A stretch of 64,000 nucleotides of DNA from positions 8,928,001 through 8,992,000 of the forward strand of contig NC_052116.1 of assembly GCF_012273895.1 (NCBI RefSeq), written 5' to 3'. Shown piece by piece: positions 1 to 10,450 of this stretch. The translations under genes and the position numbers were made by a program. Under the pieces are notes generated by a model. That model saw only the letters and a list, made by a program, of their open reading frames with translations. It searched no databases and had not been told where the DNA came from. Numbering within the stretch: the first letter of the stretch is position 1; each line of letters begins with the position of its first letter. The stretch is from Zerene cesonia (lineage: Eukaryota > Arthropoda > Insecta > Lepidoptera > Pieridae).

Positions 1-915
1 TATTACCTAATAAATAAACGTATATTAAACTAGAGATCCGCTTCGGCTTGCTTGGACCGCTTGGTTCTTATGCCAAGTCACTCCGTAAAGATACAGCTTT
101 CAAATGGTGAAAGAATTGAAAACGGTCTAGTAGTTTTCATATGACATTATAAACATACGAACAAAAATACAAATATTTCTTCTTTACAATGGTTTAGAAC
201 TTTCACTCTAATACCATTACAATAGATTTTACAATCCACGCAAATACAACAAAACATTATATAACCTAATAATGAATACATAGTAACATTATCACGCTTG
301 CATCCATGTCGAGGGGTCAGCGGACTTTTTTATCGGAGACATAACAATTAAATAAATTAGTTGTAAGATAAAAATGGTCCTCCTGACCGAATTTCGCCAA
401 TGTTGATTAATCTTGATAGAAAGTGGATATTTTCTCAATATGATAAAAGTAATTAAAAAAAATTATAAAAAAACCCTTTAATGATAGTCAAAGAATATTC
501 TCTCACTTGCTCGTATACAGGGAATACGTAAGAAATAATTTGATGCTGGCAATCCTAATCAGATCATAAGATAAACTCGACAAATTAATGCCAAATTAAT
601 TGATATGTGTACAAAGTAAAGCTGATTAAAATTTGTGTTAAAAGAATATATTATTTAAGGAAATGAAACATTCGAAATCAGCATTTCATAAAAGGACAAA
701 ATCAGCGAGTTTTTAATCATTAAAAGGCAACCATTTTCCAATTTCATTACATTACTATAAACTATGCAATATTTTATTTTTTGGTTTTACGCGAGTATTA
801 TACATTAAGAAATTGACGAAATTTTTAACAAATTAAAATGGTATTTACGTTATTTAAACCGACACTTTACAGCGAGCGGATAGGTAGACTGAAAGAGCGG
901 TGACGTTTAAAATCC
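1..915. other. AT-rich non-coding stretch
   Basis: No supported gene. From about 785 to 915 it holds a degenerate copy of a dispersed repeat that starts with a TTTTACGCGAG-like end and closes with GTTTAAAATCC; related copies lie near 26330-26460, 29215 and 50139. Confidence 0.5.
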
Positions 916-1188
916 TTAAAACATTGTATCTAAGCTACTTAATTGTAAAAATTTCCATCCATGATCATTCATTTCATGAACGCCAGTATCACCATGTTCC
1001 GCCAGATGCATTACAATATCTTCGTAAAGCGAACCTTTAACTAACCTTGATGTAACGCAAAAAGCACCATCTGCATTATTTAACATAATCTTTGCATAAA
1101 TTGAAAAGATTTTAATTTTAAATATCCGTGAAAGCAGCGTTAAATTAGCTTCTTGGTTTTTTATTTTTAATTCAATGTATTTTATGAG
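916..1188 (-). CDS. Orphan terminal coding exon, protein not recognised
   Basis: The minus strand is open for 94 codons and ends with TAA at 916-918. A CAG acceptor at 1189-1191 would start the exon at 1188 and leave 90 codons. The product begins LIKYIELKIKNQEANL, runs through GAFCVTSRLVKGSLYED and ends WKFLQLSSLDTMF. Its second half is mixed polar and hydrophobic with unremarkable codon use, which is unusual for chance ORFs here. I do not recognise the family; it does not resemble the C-terminus of 3-hydroxyisobutyrate dehydrogenase, whose first exon lies upstream on the same strand. The last codons abut the repeat at 785-915, so the natural C-terminus may have been replaced. No upstream exon was identified. 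It could be a real last exon, a decaying gene fragment, or chance. Confidence 0.35.
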   Translation of the reverse strand, partial: LIKYIELKIKNQEANLTLLSRIFKIKIFSIYAKIMLNNADGAFCVTSRLVKGSLYEDIVMHLAEHGDTGVHEMNDHGWKFLQLSSLDTMF

Positions 1189-1326
1189 CTGCGCCCTTTA
1201 AACATTTTCAACTCCCACAAGATCTGATTTCATTATGAATTAAGTCTTTGTTTATTAAAATGGAACGTGAGTACGCTGGTCGTTTTATTTTAGATTTTAT
1301 TATTTGAGAAATAAATGATGATAAAG

Positions 1327-1449
1327 TAGCTATCCCGGCCGCGGCTTCGCCCGTGTGAGGAAGGTAAAAATAGACAGTTAGTTCCCGCTTTCCTAGAATT
1401 TCGGGGATAAAAGCTATCCTTTACCCTATCTCGGAGCTTCAACTGTCTT
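1327..1449 (-). mobile_element. Degenerate Helitron-like 3' end
   Basis: Begins TAGCTATCCCGGCCGCGG followed by CTTCGCCCG, the CG-rich hairpin end typical of these elements, then an AT-rich body. The 5' limit is uncertain. Confidence 0.4.
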
Positions 1450-2727
1450 TTAAATAATGTTATAACAGATCTTCAGGCAGGCAGAATTACTATCGCATTT
1501 GTAAGGTCGGTGACAATGCAATTATTTCATGATTTTATCTAATAATTCTGATTAGGATCGCGAGGATTAAACAATCTCTACGTAAACTCTGTATAAGGCT
1601 AAGTAAGAAAATTTGATTGACTCTATCATTAAAACGTGTTTTTATATTATTTTTATTTAAAATATTCATTACTTCATTCATACAATAAGAAGCTTGATAC
1701 GAATAGTACCTATGTTGTTAACTGTGCTCTGCTAACAACTATTTCCGTCATCGTTAATAATAATTAGAATTTTGTGATAATTAATTGGAATTGTTTTTGT
1801 AATCAATTTTAACAAACACGTTCGTAACAGTCAAACAAACAAACATATACTCGTATATACCCATACTACGATTCATTGTATCTAAGACATTAAAAACTAA
1901 GCGTACTTTTATGTATTCAAAAATATCACAAAATTATATTTGTTTAGAAAACAAATTAGGTTTTTACATAAGCAAATATAATTAAATGTGTTATCTCAAG
2001 TTTTTTATTACGTAATGTTAATACTAACAGATAAGAAATACGCATTGTTCCACCTTTATTTGTCCTAATTTTGGCCTAGCAACAAACTGCCACATATATG
2101 TTATTATGTAATTACAATGTAAGTTTTCAAGCGACTTTCCAAAAATTAAGGAAGTTCTAAATTTGAATTTTTTGTTTTCGGCTTTGTGACTCGATAGCTC
2201 TGTGGGTATTCATCCGATTGACGTGATTTTTTTGTGTTTGATAGGGAATTGTTCCATTTTAGAATTTGAGTAGTCCCGCCCCAGGGACCTTTGTGGATTT
2301 TGTAGAAAAGAATTATGAAGAATATATAATAATATTTGAATCGTTTCCGTGTAAAGATATTTTAACCAAATAACTGTGATAGAGCTTGACCGATTTTTAT
2401 GTTTTTTTGCGTATATTTTCATCATTTGCGACCTACCCAGGCCTGAAAATAAATCGTTAGTCGTTTGCTATTATTCATTTTAAGCCTAATTAAGAAGAGT
2501 GTCCTGGCAGACAAAAATTTGTTGTATCAGCTTGTGATTATATAAGATGTTTTTGAACACGTGGTTCGTTTGACATTGAATTTTAATTTTGCATGTCAAA
2601 TGAGGTTAAATTAATGTAAATAATGAAGTGTCGCTCGTTTTATAATGATTTAGATAGAAATTGGGCCATGGAAATGGACAATAGTATGTCATTTATGGTT
2701 ATGAAATTTCTCCGATTCGACTCTTAA

Positions 2728-2927
2728 TCCTACTAATATTATAAATGCGAAAGTTTGTAAGGATGTGTGTGTGTGTTTGTTGCTCTTTCACGCAAAAACT
2801 ACTGGACCGATTACAATGAAATTTGGTACGTAGACAGCTGGACAACTCGATTAACATATAGGCAACTTTATCCCGATATTCCTACGGGATACGGACTTAC
2901 GCGGGTGAAACCGCGCGGTGCAGCTAG
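2728..2927 (+). mobile_element. Non-autonomous Helitron-like element, family 1
   Basis: Begins TCCTACTAATATTATAAATG and ends CAGCTAG, preceded by A and followed by T, as expected for Helitron insertion between A and T. A GCGGGTGAAACCGC hairpin sits just before the CTAG end. There are no terminal inverted repeats and no coding capacity. The internal CCGATTNCAATGAAATTTGG core is shared with the other family-1 copies. Confidence 0.75.
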
Positions 2928-3990
2928 TATGATATAACCAGCTTAATTATAAACTTAATACTTATCTAATAATATCGGTAATAACAAAGTACTTGTGAGG
3001 ATATTTTTCTGTTTGTAACCAAAAAACAGCCTGAATGTTGGTACAAAAATATTTCACATCTGTTCCAATGACTGTTTACTCCATGTTATCTACTTTCTCC
3101 CCTCAGACCAAAGCTTTCCATGTCCACATGCATGTCAGCTTATAATGGCAATTTCGTAAAAAGCATCTGCTATTCGTTTTTATCACACAACAGTTCTTCA
3201 ATGCTAAGTGCACATTAACCAGAAATGAATAAGTTACGACAAAGTGGACTGACATACAGCCAAACAGAACAGGTACTGCAAGAAAATGATCCTCCTAAGC
3301 CATAGTTAGTAAAAGGTTTACGCTTTTTACAATCCAATGTCTATTTAAGGTACATTTTGTAAAAACATTTTAGCTTTGTCCTGTCTTAGAGATTTTTTTT
3401 TCTCTTACAAAACTATTTGTTATTTTTCCAAAACCATATCAAATATTCCCGAGACTTTAAAGCTTAGAATACAGTAGTTTACCGTACTAGTTTCTATCCA
3501 TCGTAATTCATAATGGAGTATGTAGTATTCATATCAAGATATTAGATAACTATTTTCTATAGACTAAAAATGTATATCTCGTTTTAGTAGGGCCTAGATG
3601 TCTTATCAGCTTCTTGTCTTAAGAGAAAAAATTATAAGGGAATTAGAAATGTAATAATACCATAAAGCCATTTAAGACACTGTGGTACTTATGCACCATC
3701 ACATACCTACCTGACTTCACATATCATATAATCTGACAGAAGCTGAGCAAGATTAGGTGCCGGATAGACATTTATTAATAAGTGGTCAAAAGTAATATAT
3801 TCACATAAGTACATGGATCACTTTGTACAGTTTTTTTAGCTTCATTTTTTTAGTATTAAATCATATAAGCACATAATGTAATAGGAATAGAATATATATT
3901 ATTTATCGAGGTTACTGAGGCCACAATTTTAAATTCACATGTAGTATTTACGTAGGTATTTAGGTATGTAATTAAGCATACACACAGTAC

Positions 3991-4119
3991 CTTTTTCACG
4001 AGATTTGCCGCCATAAATCCCCCCATGTTCCCAAGGCCAAGGAAAGCCACATTTTTGTCACTTTTCGAGCTGTACGACCTGCTTGTTGTTAAGAAACACC
4101 GGCTGACGCGGGCCGCCAT
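3991..4119 (-). CDS. Hibadh: 3-hydroxyisobutyrate dehydrogenase, mitochondrial: first coding exon (partial)
   Basis: The enzyme oxidises 3-hydroxyisobutyrate to methylmalonate semialdehyde with NAD+ in mitochondrial valine breakdown. The exon encodes 43 residues. MAARVSRCFLTTSRSYSSKS is rich in Arg and Ser with no acidic residue, as in a mitochondrial presequence. KNVAFLGLGNMGGFMAANL then gives the first strand of the NAD-binding Rossmann fold with its GLGNMG loop. The usual family motif is GLGNMGxPM; here Phe replaces the Pro. The reading frame stops making sense at AAAAAG|GTACTG, a phase-0 donor at 3990. The remaining roughly 270 residues were not found in the 4 kb to the left and probably lie outside the window. 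The start is the first ATG, and the DNA upstream is CpG-rich (4121-4165) and looks like a promoter. Another enzyme of the beta-hydroxyacid dehydrogenase family is possible from this exon alone. Confidence 0.8.
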
Positions 4120-4200
4120 TTTGAATTTATTAATAACACAACCGGCCGCGGCGCGTACGCACTGAGACTGAATAAAATGTCAGAATGGCGCGATTCTTGT
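4120..4200 (-). promoter_or_regulatory. Candidate CpG-rich promoter of the dehydrogenase gene
   Basis: The short segment just upstream of the ATG contains ACCGGCCGCGGCGCGTACGC in otherwise AT-rich DNA. No TATA box is evident. The transcription start was not placed. Confidence 0.3.
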
Positions 4201-4656
4201 TATTATTCCAAATTCAAATGACGCGAATTATCATTTTCGATTTCATTTCAATGTTAATTAGATAACAGGTATGTTTGAGGTTAGTTTGGTCGCCACACCC
4301 ACGTTTTGGACAGATTACTGAACCATTATTCAACAAAATGAAAATTATTGACAATACAATTTAATTAACTTCTTAACATATGTTTCAATTAGGATGGATT
4401 ATGTCGAGTAAATATATTTATCAACATATCAATTACTAGTAATTCCTTCCAATATCAATGTGTGTATATTTTTAATGGCGGGCGTTTTTGAACACGTGGG
4501 ATTTTTTAAATATACACACGATTATATGACAACTAAAACTAAAATAAACTCTTTAATCTTGACCTTACTATTTGTTTCAATTCGTAGTATAATAAGTGGG
4601 TGTGGTCATCGAGAAATACACGTCTGCGCATTTGCCTTCACCAGAATTATTATTTA

Positions 4657-4853
4657 CTAGCTGCGCCCCGCGGTTTCACACGCGTAAGTCCATATCCCGT
4701 AAGAATATCGGGATAAAAAGTTGCCTATAAGTTATTCCATTTGTTCAGCTATCTACGTACCAAATTTCATTGCAATCGGTTCAGTAGTTTTTGCGTGAAA
4801 TTGCAACAAACACACCATCCTTACAAACTTTCGCATTTATAATATTAGTTGGA
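4657..4853 (-). mobile_element. Non-autonomous Helitron-like element, family 1
   Basis: Starts on the plus strand with CTAGCTGCGCCCCGCGGTTT and ends ATAATATTAGTTGGA, flanked by A and T. It is the reverse of the 2728-2927 copy. Confidence 0.75.
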
Positions 4854-4987
4854 TAGTAGGATTACAATCGAGTATAGTTATTATTTTTATCTCTTATCAA
4901 TCCCACAGAGATGATCTTATTGTTGCAGTAAGTAGTGTTACGAGCCTAATTGATAACTCCGTAGGTCGAACACACCTATATACATTA

Positions 4988-5288
4988 CTAGCTTTCCGCC
5001 CGCGGCTTCGCCCGGGGGCATTCGGTTATATCGCATAAGCCTATGGTGTTTCCCAAAGTCTGTTTGTTAAAATTAACCAATTTTATGGTGTAAGTGTGAA
5101 AGAATCTTACATGATTTTATGTTTGACAATTAGGAACTTCCATAAAATATTTCATCCCCTATTTCAAGCCCTTCAACCCTTTTTTTCGTGATAAAAAGTA
5201 TCCCATGTCCTTTCCTAAGTTCAGTTCTATCTTCATACCAAAATTCATCAAAATCGTTTTTCTTTCGCATTTATAATTTTAGTACGGA
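4988..5288 (-). mobile_element. Helitron-like element, longer variant
   Basis: Starts CTAGCTTTCCGCCCGCGGCT and ends with a TTTCGCATTTATAATTTTAG-like 5' terminus in reverse. It has the AATTCATCAAAATCG core found in related copies. Confidence 0.55.
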
Positions 5289-5876
5289 TGAAATGTCACT
5301 TGTTCATTTATATAACCGCGATCATTATATATTCAGAACATTCTTAACATGTCTTATATACCACGCTAAGTATGAAATTTTCAGAAATCTTATGTATTAA
5401 TTAAAGAACATAGGGTATCCTCTGTAAATTTATTATACCGTGTGGAACTACGCTACAAAGCTGTTAATGTCCAATCTATAAAAATATCATAATCTTATTG
5501 AATTTGAATAACTAAATTCATTATAACTCTTTGAAAAACACAAGCATGTTATAACAGAATCTTAAGAAACAGAATCCTCGAGTGCATTTATAGAGCCTGT
5601 GCAAGATACTTTACCTTGTACTGTAATTTCCTGAGGTTTATTATATAATCAGAAAGTTGAAATCACCTGGAAATGAGGTCTAGATTTACAAAGCAATCTC
5701 TAGGTAATATCTTACTGGAGGCATGGATCTAATTATGGATTTATTCAATTTAAATATATTTCATGTTTATCTATGCTGTTAAAGTAACAGGAATATTTTA
5801 AAAAATGAGAATAAGATAAACTGGAAATCATAACACCTTTTTTATCAAAATTTTTTGAAAAAACCTTCGTAAAATA

Positions 5877-6055
5877 CTAGCTTTACGCATGCGGCTTCGC
5901 CCGTGTAGTCGGCGTTTCCTTGGGATTTCTGTGATAAAATATATCCTTTATCCTTTTTCCCGGTTTTTAACTATTGCACAAAATATCATCCAAATCGGTT
6001 CAGTGGCTTAGACGTGAACAGACAGACAGAGTTACTTTCGTAAAAATAATAGGGA
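5877..6055 (-). mobile_element. Helitron-like element
   Basis: Starts CTAGCTTTACGCATGCGGCT and includes AAATCGGTTCAGTGGCTTAG. It ends near AATAATAGGGA followed by T. Confidence 0.55.
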
Positions 6056-6660
6056 TGTTCACCAGTTCCATAGTTATTGTTAACAGACCTAGACACAATG
6101 GTTCTTATTCTACATTACAATAAAATCATCTCAAATAGCAAAAACTACGCTGCGAACTGATAACCGGTATCGCTGAACAAATTCAACATATTTATTGAAA
6201 TTAGTATATTTTTGGAGTCAAGGCCACTATTGTACTGCTCCACTGGTATTTGAAGTGACGTGGTTTAATAGCGAGTAGGTATTTTATTTTACGAAAACGT
6301 TTTCATATACTGGAGTACATGGTTTCGAGTAGAAACAATTTTATTTAGAAACAATTAGAAACAATTTTAAATTATTTCTTGCACGCTCGTCCAGTTTCGA
6401 ACCCGCGACGTTTCGCTTTTTAACCACCACTACTCTAAAATGCATGCAACATAATTTGCAAAAAAACACATATCACTGTGCCGTTGCATTACATCAATAT
6501 AAATATTCCTCTTGTTAACAAATGATAACAGATAACACGAAATTTCGTGGACCATCTAGTATGAAAAATCTATTAATAAGCCACTAAAATATAAATCACA
6601 AAAATCCCACTGAATAAGGTTTAGCAATAAGCAATAACATCATGAATAACATCAACTTGC

Positions 6661-6964
6661 ATAATTATGCTGGTGGTTCGCCTGATGGTAAACGATCACC
6701 ACCGCCCATGAACATTTGCAAAGGTAGTGTCCCTGCGAATGCGCTGCCCGCTTTTAGTGGGTAAGGGAAAAGGAACGGATTCATGACAAGAAAAAAGGAA
6801 AGGACTGGGACGGGTGAGGAAAAGGAAATAGGCCTCCGGCTCCCCCACTCACCGTACGAAACACAGTGGCATGAAACTATTTCACGCCGGTTTTCTGTGG
6901 GGGTGTGGTACTTCCCCGGTGCGAGCTGGCCCAATTCGTGCCGAAGCGTGCTCGACTCCCACAA
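6661..6964 (+). repeat. ~300 bp dispersed repeat, copy A
   Basis: Runs from GCTGGTGGTTCGCCTGATGG to a CGTGCTCGACTCCCACA-like end. It includes GAAACACAGTGGCATG and GGGGGTGTGGTACTTCCCCG. Six other copies occur in this window in both orientations. No RNA polymerase III boxes or coding capacity were recognised, so the class (SINE or MITE) is open. Confidence 0.7.
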
Positions 6965-7801
6965 TAAAGTTTTAGACGACTTAGAGCGACATCTGTTAAT
7001 GATTTGATACACTATAAAATACTTTAACAGCTATATACCGAAGAGTCACGTCGAAATAGAAAATCAAAAACGGTTAACTTCCAAGATTCTATGTCCGCAA
7101 GTAATAGATATGAACACGTGCGTCTCTTAAAATTTGTGGCACGTCTGGTTAAAATAATAAAATGGAGCGATCTCGTTTGAAATTTCATAGAAATTGAAAT
7201 CTTTGACATCAGAAATACCGCATTAATCAATGCGATTTTTAATTATAAACATTGAATCGCCAAATACGTTTCTAAGCGTTATTTTAAGGCACAATTAAGG
7301 TTCTTTGGAGAGAAAAACACCGCAGTATCCAATATTTTTTTGAACATCATAAGGATTTAAACAAGCTATGTCTGTCTATCTCTTTTTCATGCCTAAACTA
7401 AATTATATAGAATAGTATTTTAATGACAGTTTAAAAAATAAGAAGATAGCGTATAAAGAGACAGTTTCTTTTCCTTTCATTTGATCTGTTCGAGCCTTTT
7501 TCTTTAAGTCAATTGTTTTTTTACTTGGATCAAGAGTAAATAAATCTTAAAAGAGGGTGATATGATTCAATGTACATTGACAGAGAGAGTATTCGATATG
7601 TTTCTTATTAATAAAATAAATTAAACTTCTATCAAAACAAGTACTTGTTGTACCCACTTTATGTCTATAATTTTATTTACGATAAAGTTAATATTTAAAT
7701 ATGTCATCTCATCTCAAATATATTATTTATAACTCTAATGCAAATAAATTCAGCTTAAAAGCAATTATCGAATAAGAATACACACAAAAGCAAAACTTAA
7801 A

Positions 7802-8020
7802 CTATCTGTTGCCCGCAGCTTTGCCCGCGCGGTGTTAATAATCATTGTACAAACTTTCATCCCCTATTTTATCCTTGGAGGTAGAATTTATCAAAATCCT
7901 CTCTTAGCGGATGTTATCTACATCTATCTGCAAATTTCAGCCCGATCCATCCAGTGGTTTAGGCTGTGCGTTTATAGATCACTATATCAATCATTCACAT
8001 TTGAGTTAAATATATTTAGA
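7802..8020 (-). mobile_element. Helitron-like element
   Basis: Starts CTATCTGTTGCCCGCAGC, a mutated CTAG and hairpin. It carries TTTCAGCCCGATCCATCCAG and ends CACATTTGAGTTAAATATA. The same distal segment recurs at 58300-58380. Confidence 0.55.
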
Positions 8021-8239
8021 TGAAATGTGAAAATCTCTCGCAACACCTGTCCTAAACAAAACCCTAATATGAATCCATTAAGATTGATCGTAATAATTTT
8101 AAAAGAAAAGAAAATTAACGCTTAATCATTTGACCCACTGCGAACTACGTGATATAATCTCATTAAATAAAACCAACCATAATGGGCAAGCGATCTCGCG
8201 GTATGCGTTAAGTACAATTGTGTAGGTTTTATCTTAATT

Positions 8240-8362
8240 ATGCCTTCTTTGTGTTTTAACAATGAACTGGCTCCTAGTCAGCCATTATGGATAGCAGGGT
8301 GGCTGGTCTGTTCCGCTTTGGGCCTTGTGTACGTGGCGTATATTTTAAATGAAAATACATGA
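8240..8362 (+). CDS. Candidate 40-aa single-pass membrane micropeptide
   Basis: An ATG-to-TGA ORF too short for usual gene callers. A polar N-terminus, MPSLCFNNELAPSQP, is followed by one hydrophobic span, LWIAGWLVCSALGLVYVAY, and a short polar tail ILNENT. Base composition is clearly more GC-rich than the flanks. A plus-strand AATAAA follows at about 8485. Immediately downstream, a 23-base segment with the core CGAATGATTCTAAG occurs twice. I do not recognise the sequence. It could instead be the last exon of a larger transporter-like gene, or chance. There is no evidence of expression. Confidence 0.3.
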   Translation: MPSLCFNNELAPSQPLWIAGWLVCSALGLVYVAYILNENT

Positions 8363-9950
8363 GTTGTTGACCGAATGATTCTAAGTTTCGGTTTAGCGAA
8401 CCTGAAATAGAAAAATATGTAGCAACACTTAATGTTCTGTTGATCGAATGATTCTAAGTCTTTACTAAGCTTGTCTGGAACAAAATAAAATGTATCACGT
8501 ACTTTATTTTCTGGTGTCGCAAAAGTATGTTATTACCCATAAATGCTGATTATAGCCTATTCTCTTCTTCTTCTACATTTGCGTTGTTATCTACTATATA
8601 ATATGTTCAAAATGTTGCAATAAAACTATAATGAAATCTTTCTTTCAATTTAAACTGGAGGAAATTCTACCTATATTATATTAGTCTCTATTTAATTGAT
8701 TGAATTGTGATAATTAACATATAGGGATCTAACTCGTCTGGAACTTTAATAATTATATTTGTTCAGTACCAATTATAAATACCTAAGAGAACAGACAACA
8801 TGATATGGATGATATATAGCCAAAAAGGCGGCTAAGCGAATTCTTCCAAGCAATCTGTCCATTATAAGTATACCAAAATATCTTCGAATAAAAAAATGGT
8901 TGCCTGTAAAGTCGGTTTTACGGGGGAAGATTTTACGTGAAAACGTCTTTTTCTCGATAGAATATTTATTGATATGAATATTATTAAATTACACAATAGG
9001 AACAAGGAATTGAATGAAAATAAGAATTGCACAAATTTTAACTATAGAAAATATATTTTGTTTACTAAAAAGACAGAGACAGAGACACAAGCACGCGCCG
9101 ATTCAATGCGCCTAATTCTCTAGTGCTGCGCGCGCGGCGGACCGATCATAGTTCGGTGACTCATCGTAACGTTACCGGGCGTTACACTTTTTCATGAGTG
9201 ACTCCGAGCCGCAACCTAATTTAAGACGTTGTCACGTCAAAAGTAGCAAAACGTTTTTTTATATTACTTTCGTACACTCAACCAAATTAAATTAGATGCA
9301 AGCGGAACCCTACAGCCAGTTTAGACTCTGCCATCGTTTACCGCTTGATTAATGTAATAATTAACGGGCCGATGGATTTCGTAATAATACGAAACAAAAG
9401 TAACCATTGTTAGCTTTTAACTTACCTGCCACAAAGGGAATGTGGGAATACGGGCTTTTGTCTCATAAATTTCAATTTTACACAACGTGTTTTAGCAAAT
9501 TTGCCGATTGATAAATTTGCCTTCATATTTGTGATAGGCGATTTATTTTTGAATAAATGTATGTTATGTTAGTACTTAATGGGCGCGATAAGTTATTAAT
9601 GATGCCATTATTGCCCAGTATTTTGCAATATACCTAATTTATATCATAATTACGGTAATATGTTCATACTAATATAGCATCGTGCTTGCAAATTATATTA
9701 ACTAGTGGGGCTATAAATTTTCCTAGATATCCCTAATAAAATATAAAATTATTGTAAAATCGGTTGTTATCCTTGTATATAAATGGGATTCAAAATTGTA
9801 GGAAATATCAGATACAATTTTCTAAAATATATAGTTACACTATGCGTTAAGAAGTTGCAATAGCAACAAGTTTATTTTTTTGACAAATTGGTTTAGCGGT
9901 TTGGCGTCAAGAAGAGACGGATATGTCCGTCTCTTCTACTGTATATATAA

Positions 9951-10131
9951 CTAGCTGCACCCGGCAAACGCTGTTCTGCCTAACTCTGATCATTTAGGGG
10001 AATGAAAAATAGATGTTGGCCGATTCTCATAGATACCGGATAAGCACAAAAAATTTCATCATAATCGGTCAAGCCGTTTCGGAGGAGTATGGCAACGAAA
10101 ACTGTGACATGAGAATTTTATATATTAGATA
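9951..10131 (-). mobile_element. Helitron-like element of the CTAGCTGCACCCGGCAAAC type
   Basis: Starts CTAGCTGCACCCGGCAAACG and includes AATTTCATCATAATCGGTCA. It ends in an AT-rich TTTTATATATTAGATAGATA. A related element lies at 24067-24274. Confidence 0.55.
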
Positions 10132-10284
10132 GATATAGTTTCGCATTTATAATATTAGTAGGGATTCGTTACATTTAACATACGTCCCAAATGCGGTCGT
10201 CTGTAAGCTAAACCGACAAGACATTTGATAAGATTAATGCAAACATTTGGAGTAACATTAAGAGATTCTAATGGTTATATTTTA

Positions 10285-10450
10285 CTAGCGGTCCGCCCCG
10301 GATTCGCCTGTTATATAGCCTGGAGGCTATATATGCTTCAAAGAGCTGGAATAATTTGCCTCCCCCTTTACGAAATCTTTCCTCAGTGCAATGTTTTAAA
10401 AAACTTTTCAGGTTTGTATTGCTCCAGCATCAGAAGCAATTACCTATAGG
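10285..10450 (-). mobile_element. Helitron-like element of the CTAGCGGTCCGCCCCGG type
   Basis: CTAGCGGTCCGCCCCGGATT with TATATAGCCTGGAGGCTATA. The distal limit is uncertain. Related copies begin at 35494, 37454 and 42077. Confidence 0.5.

Larger units (their letters stand above)
1189..3990. other. Intergenic or intronic stretch
   Basis: AT-rich. It holds Helitron-like copies at about 1327-1449 and 2728-2927. No further 3-hydroxyisobutyrate dehydrogenase exon was found here on the minus strand, so if the gene is intact this is part of its first intron. Confidence 0.5.

Noticed and set aside
6665..7012. 115-codon minus and 74-codon plus ORFs
   Set aside because: Both lie within copy A of the ~300 bp dispersed repeat; related frames recur and break in other copies.
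9090..9240. GC-rich patch that could be a CpG-island promoter
   Set aside because: No adjacent exon on either strand; the sequence looks more like the end of an unclassified repeat.
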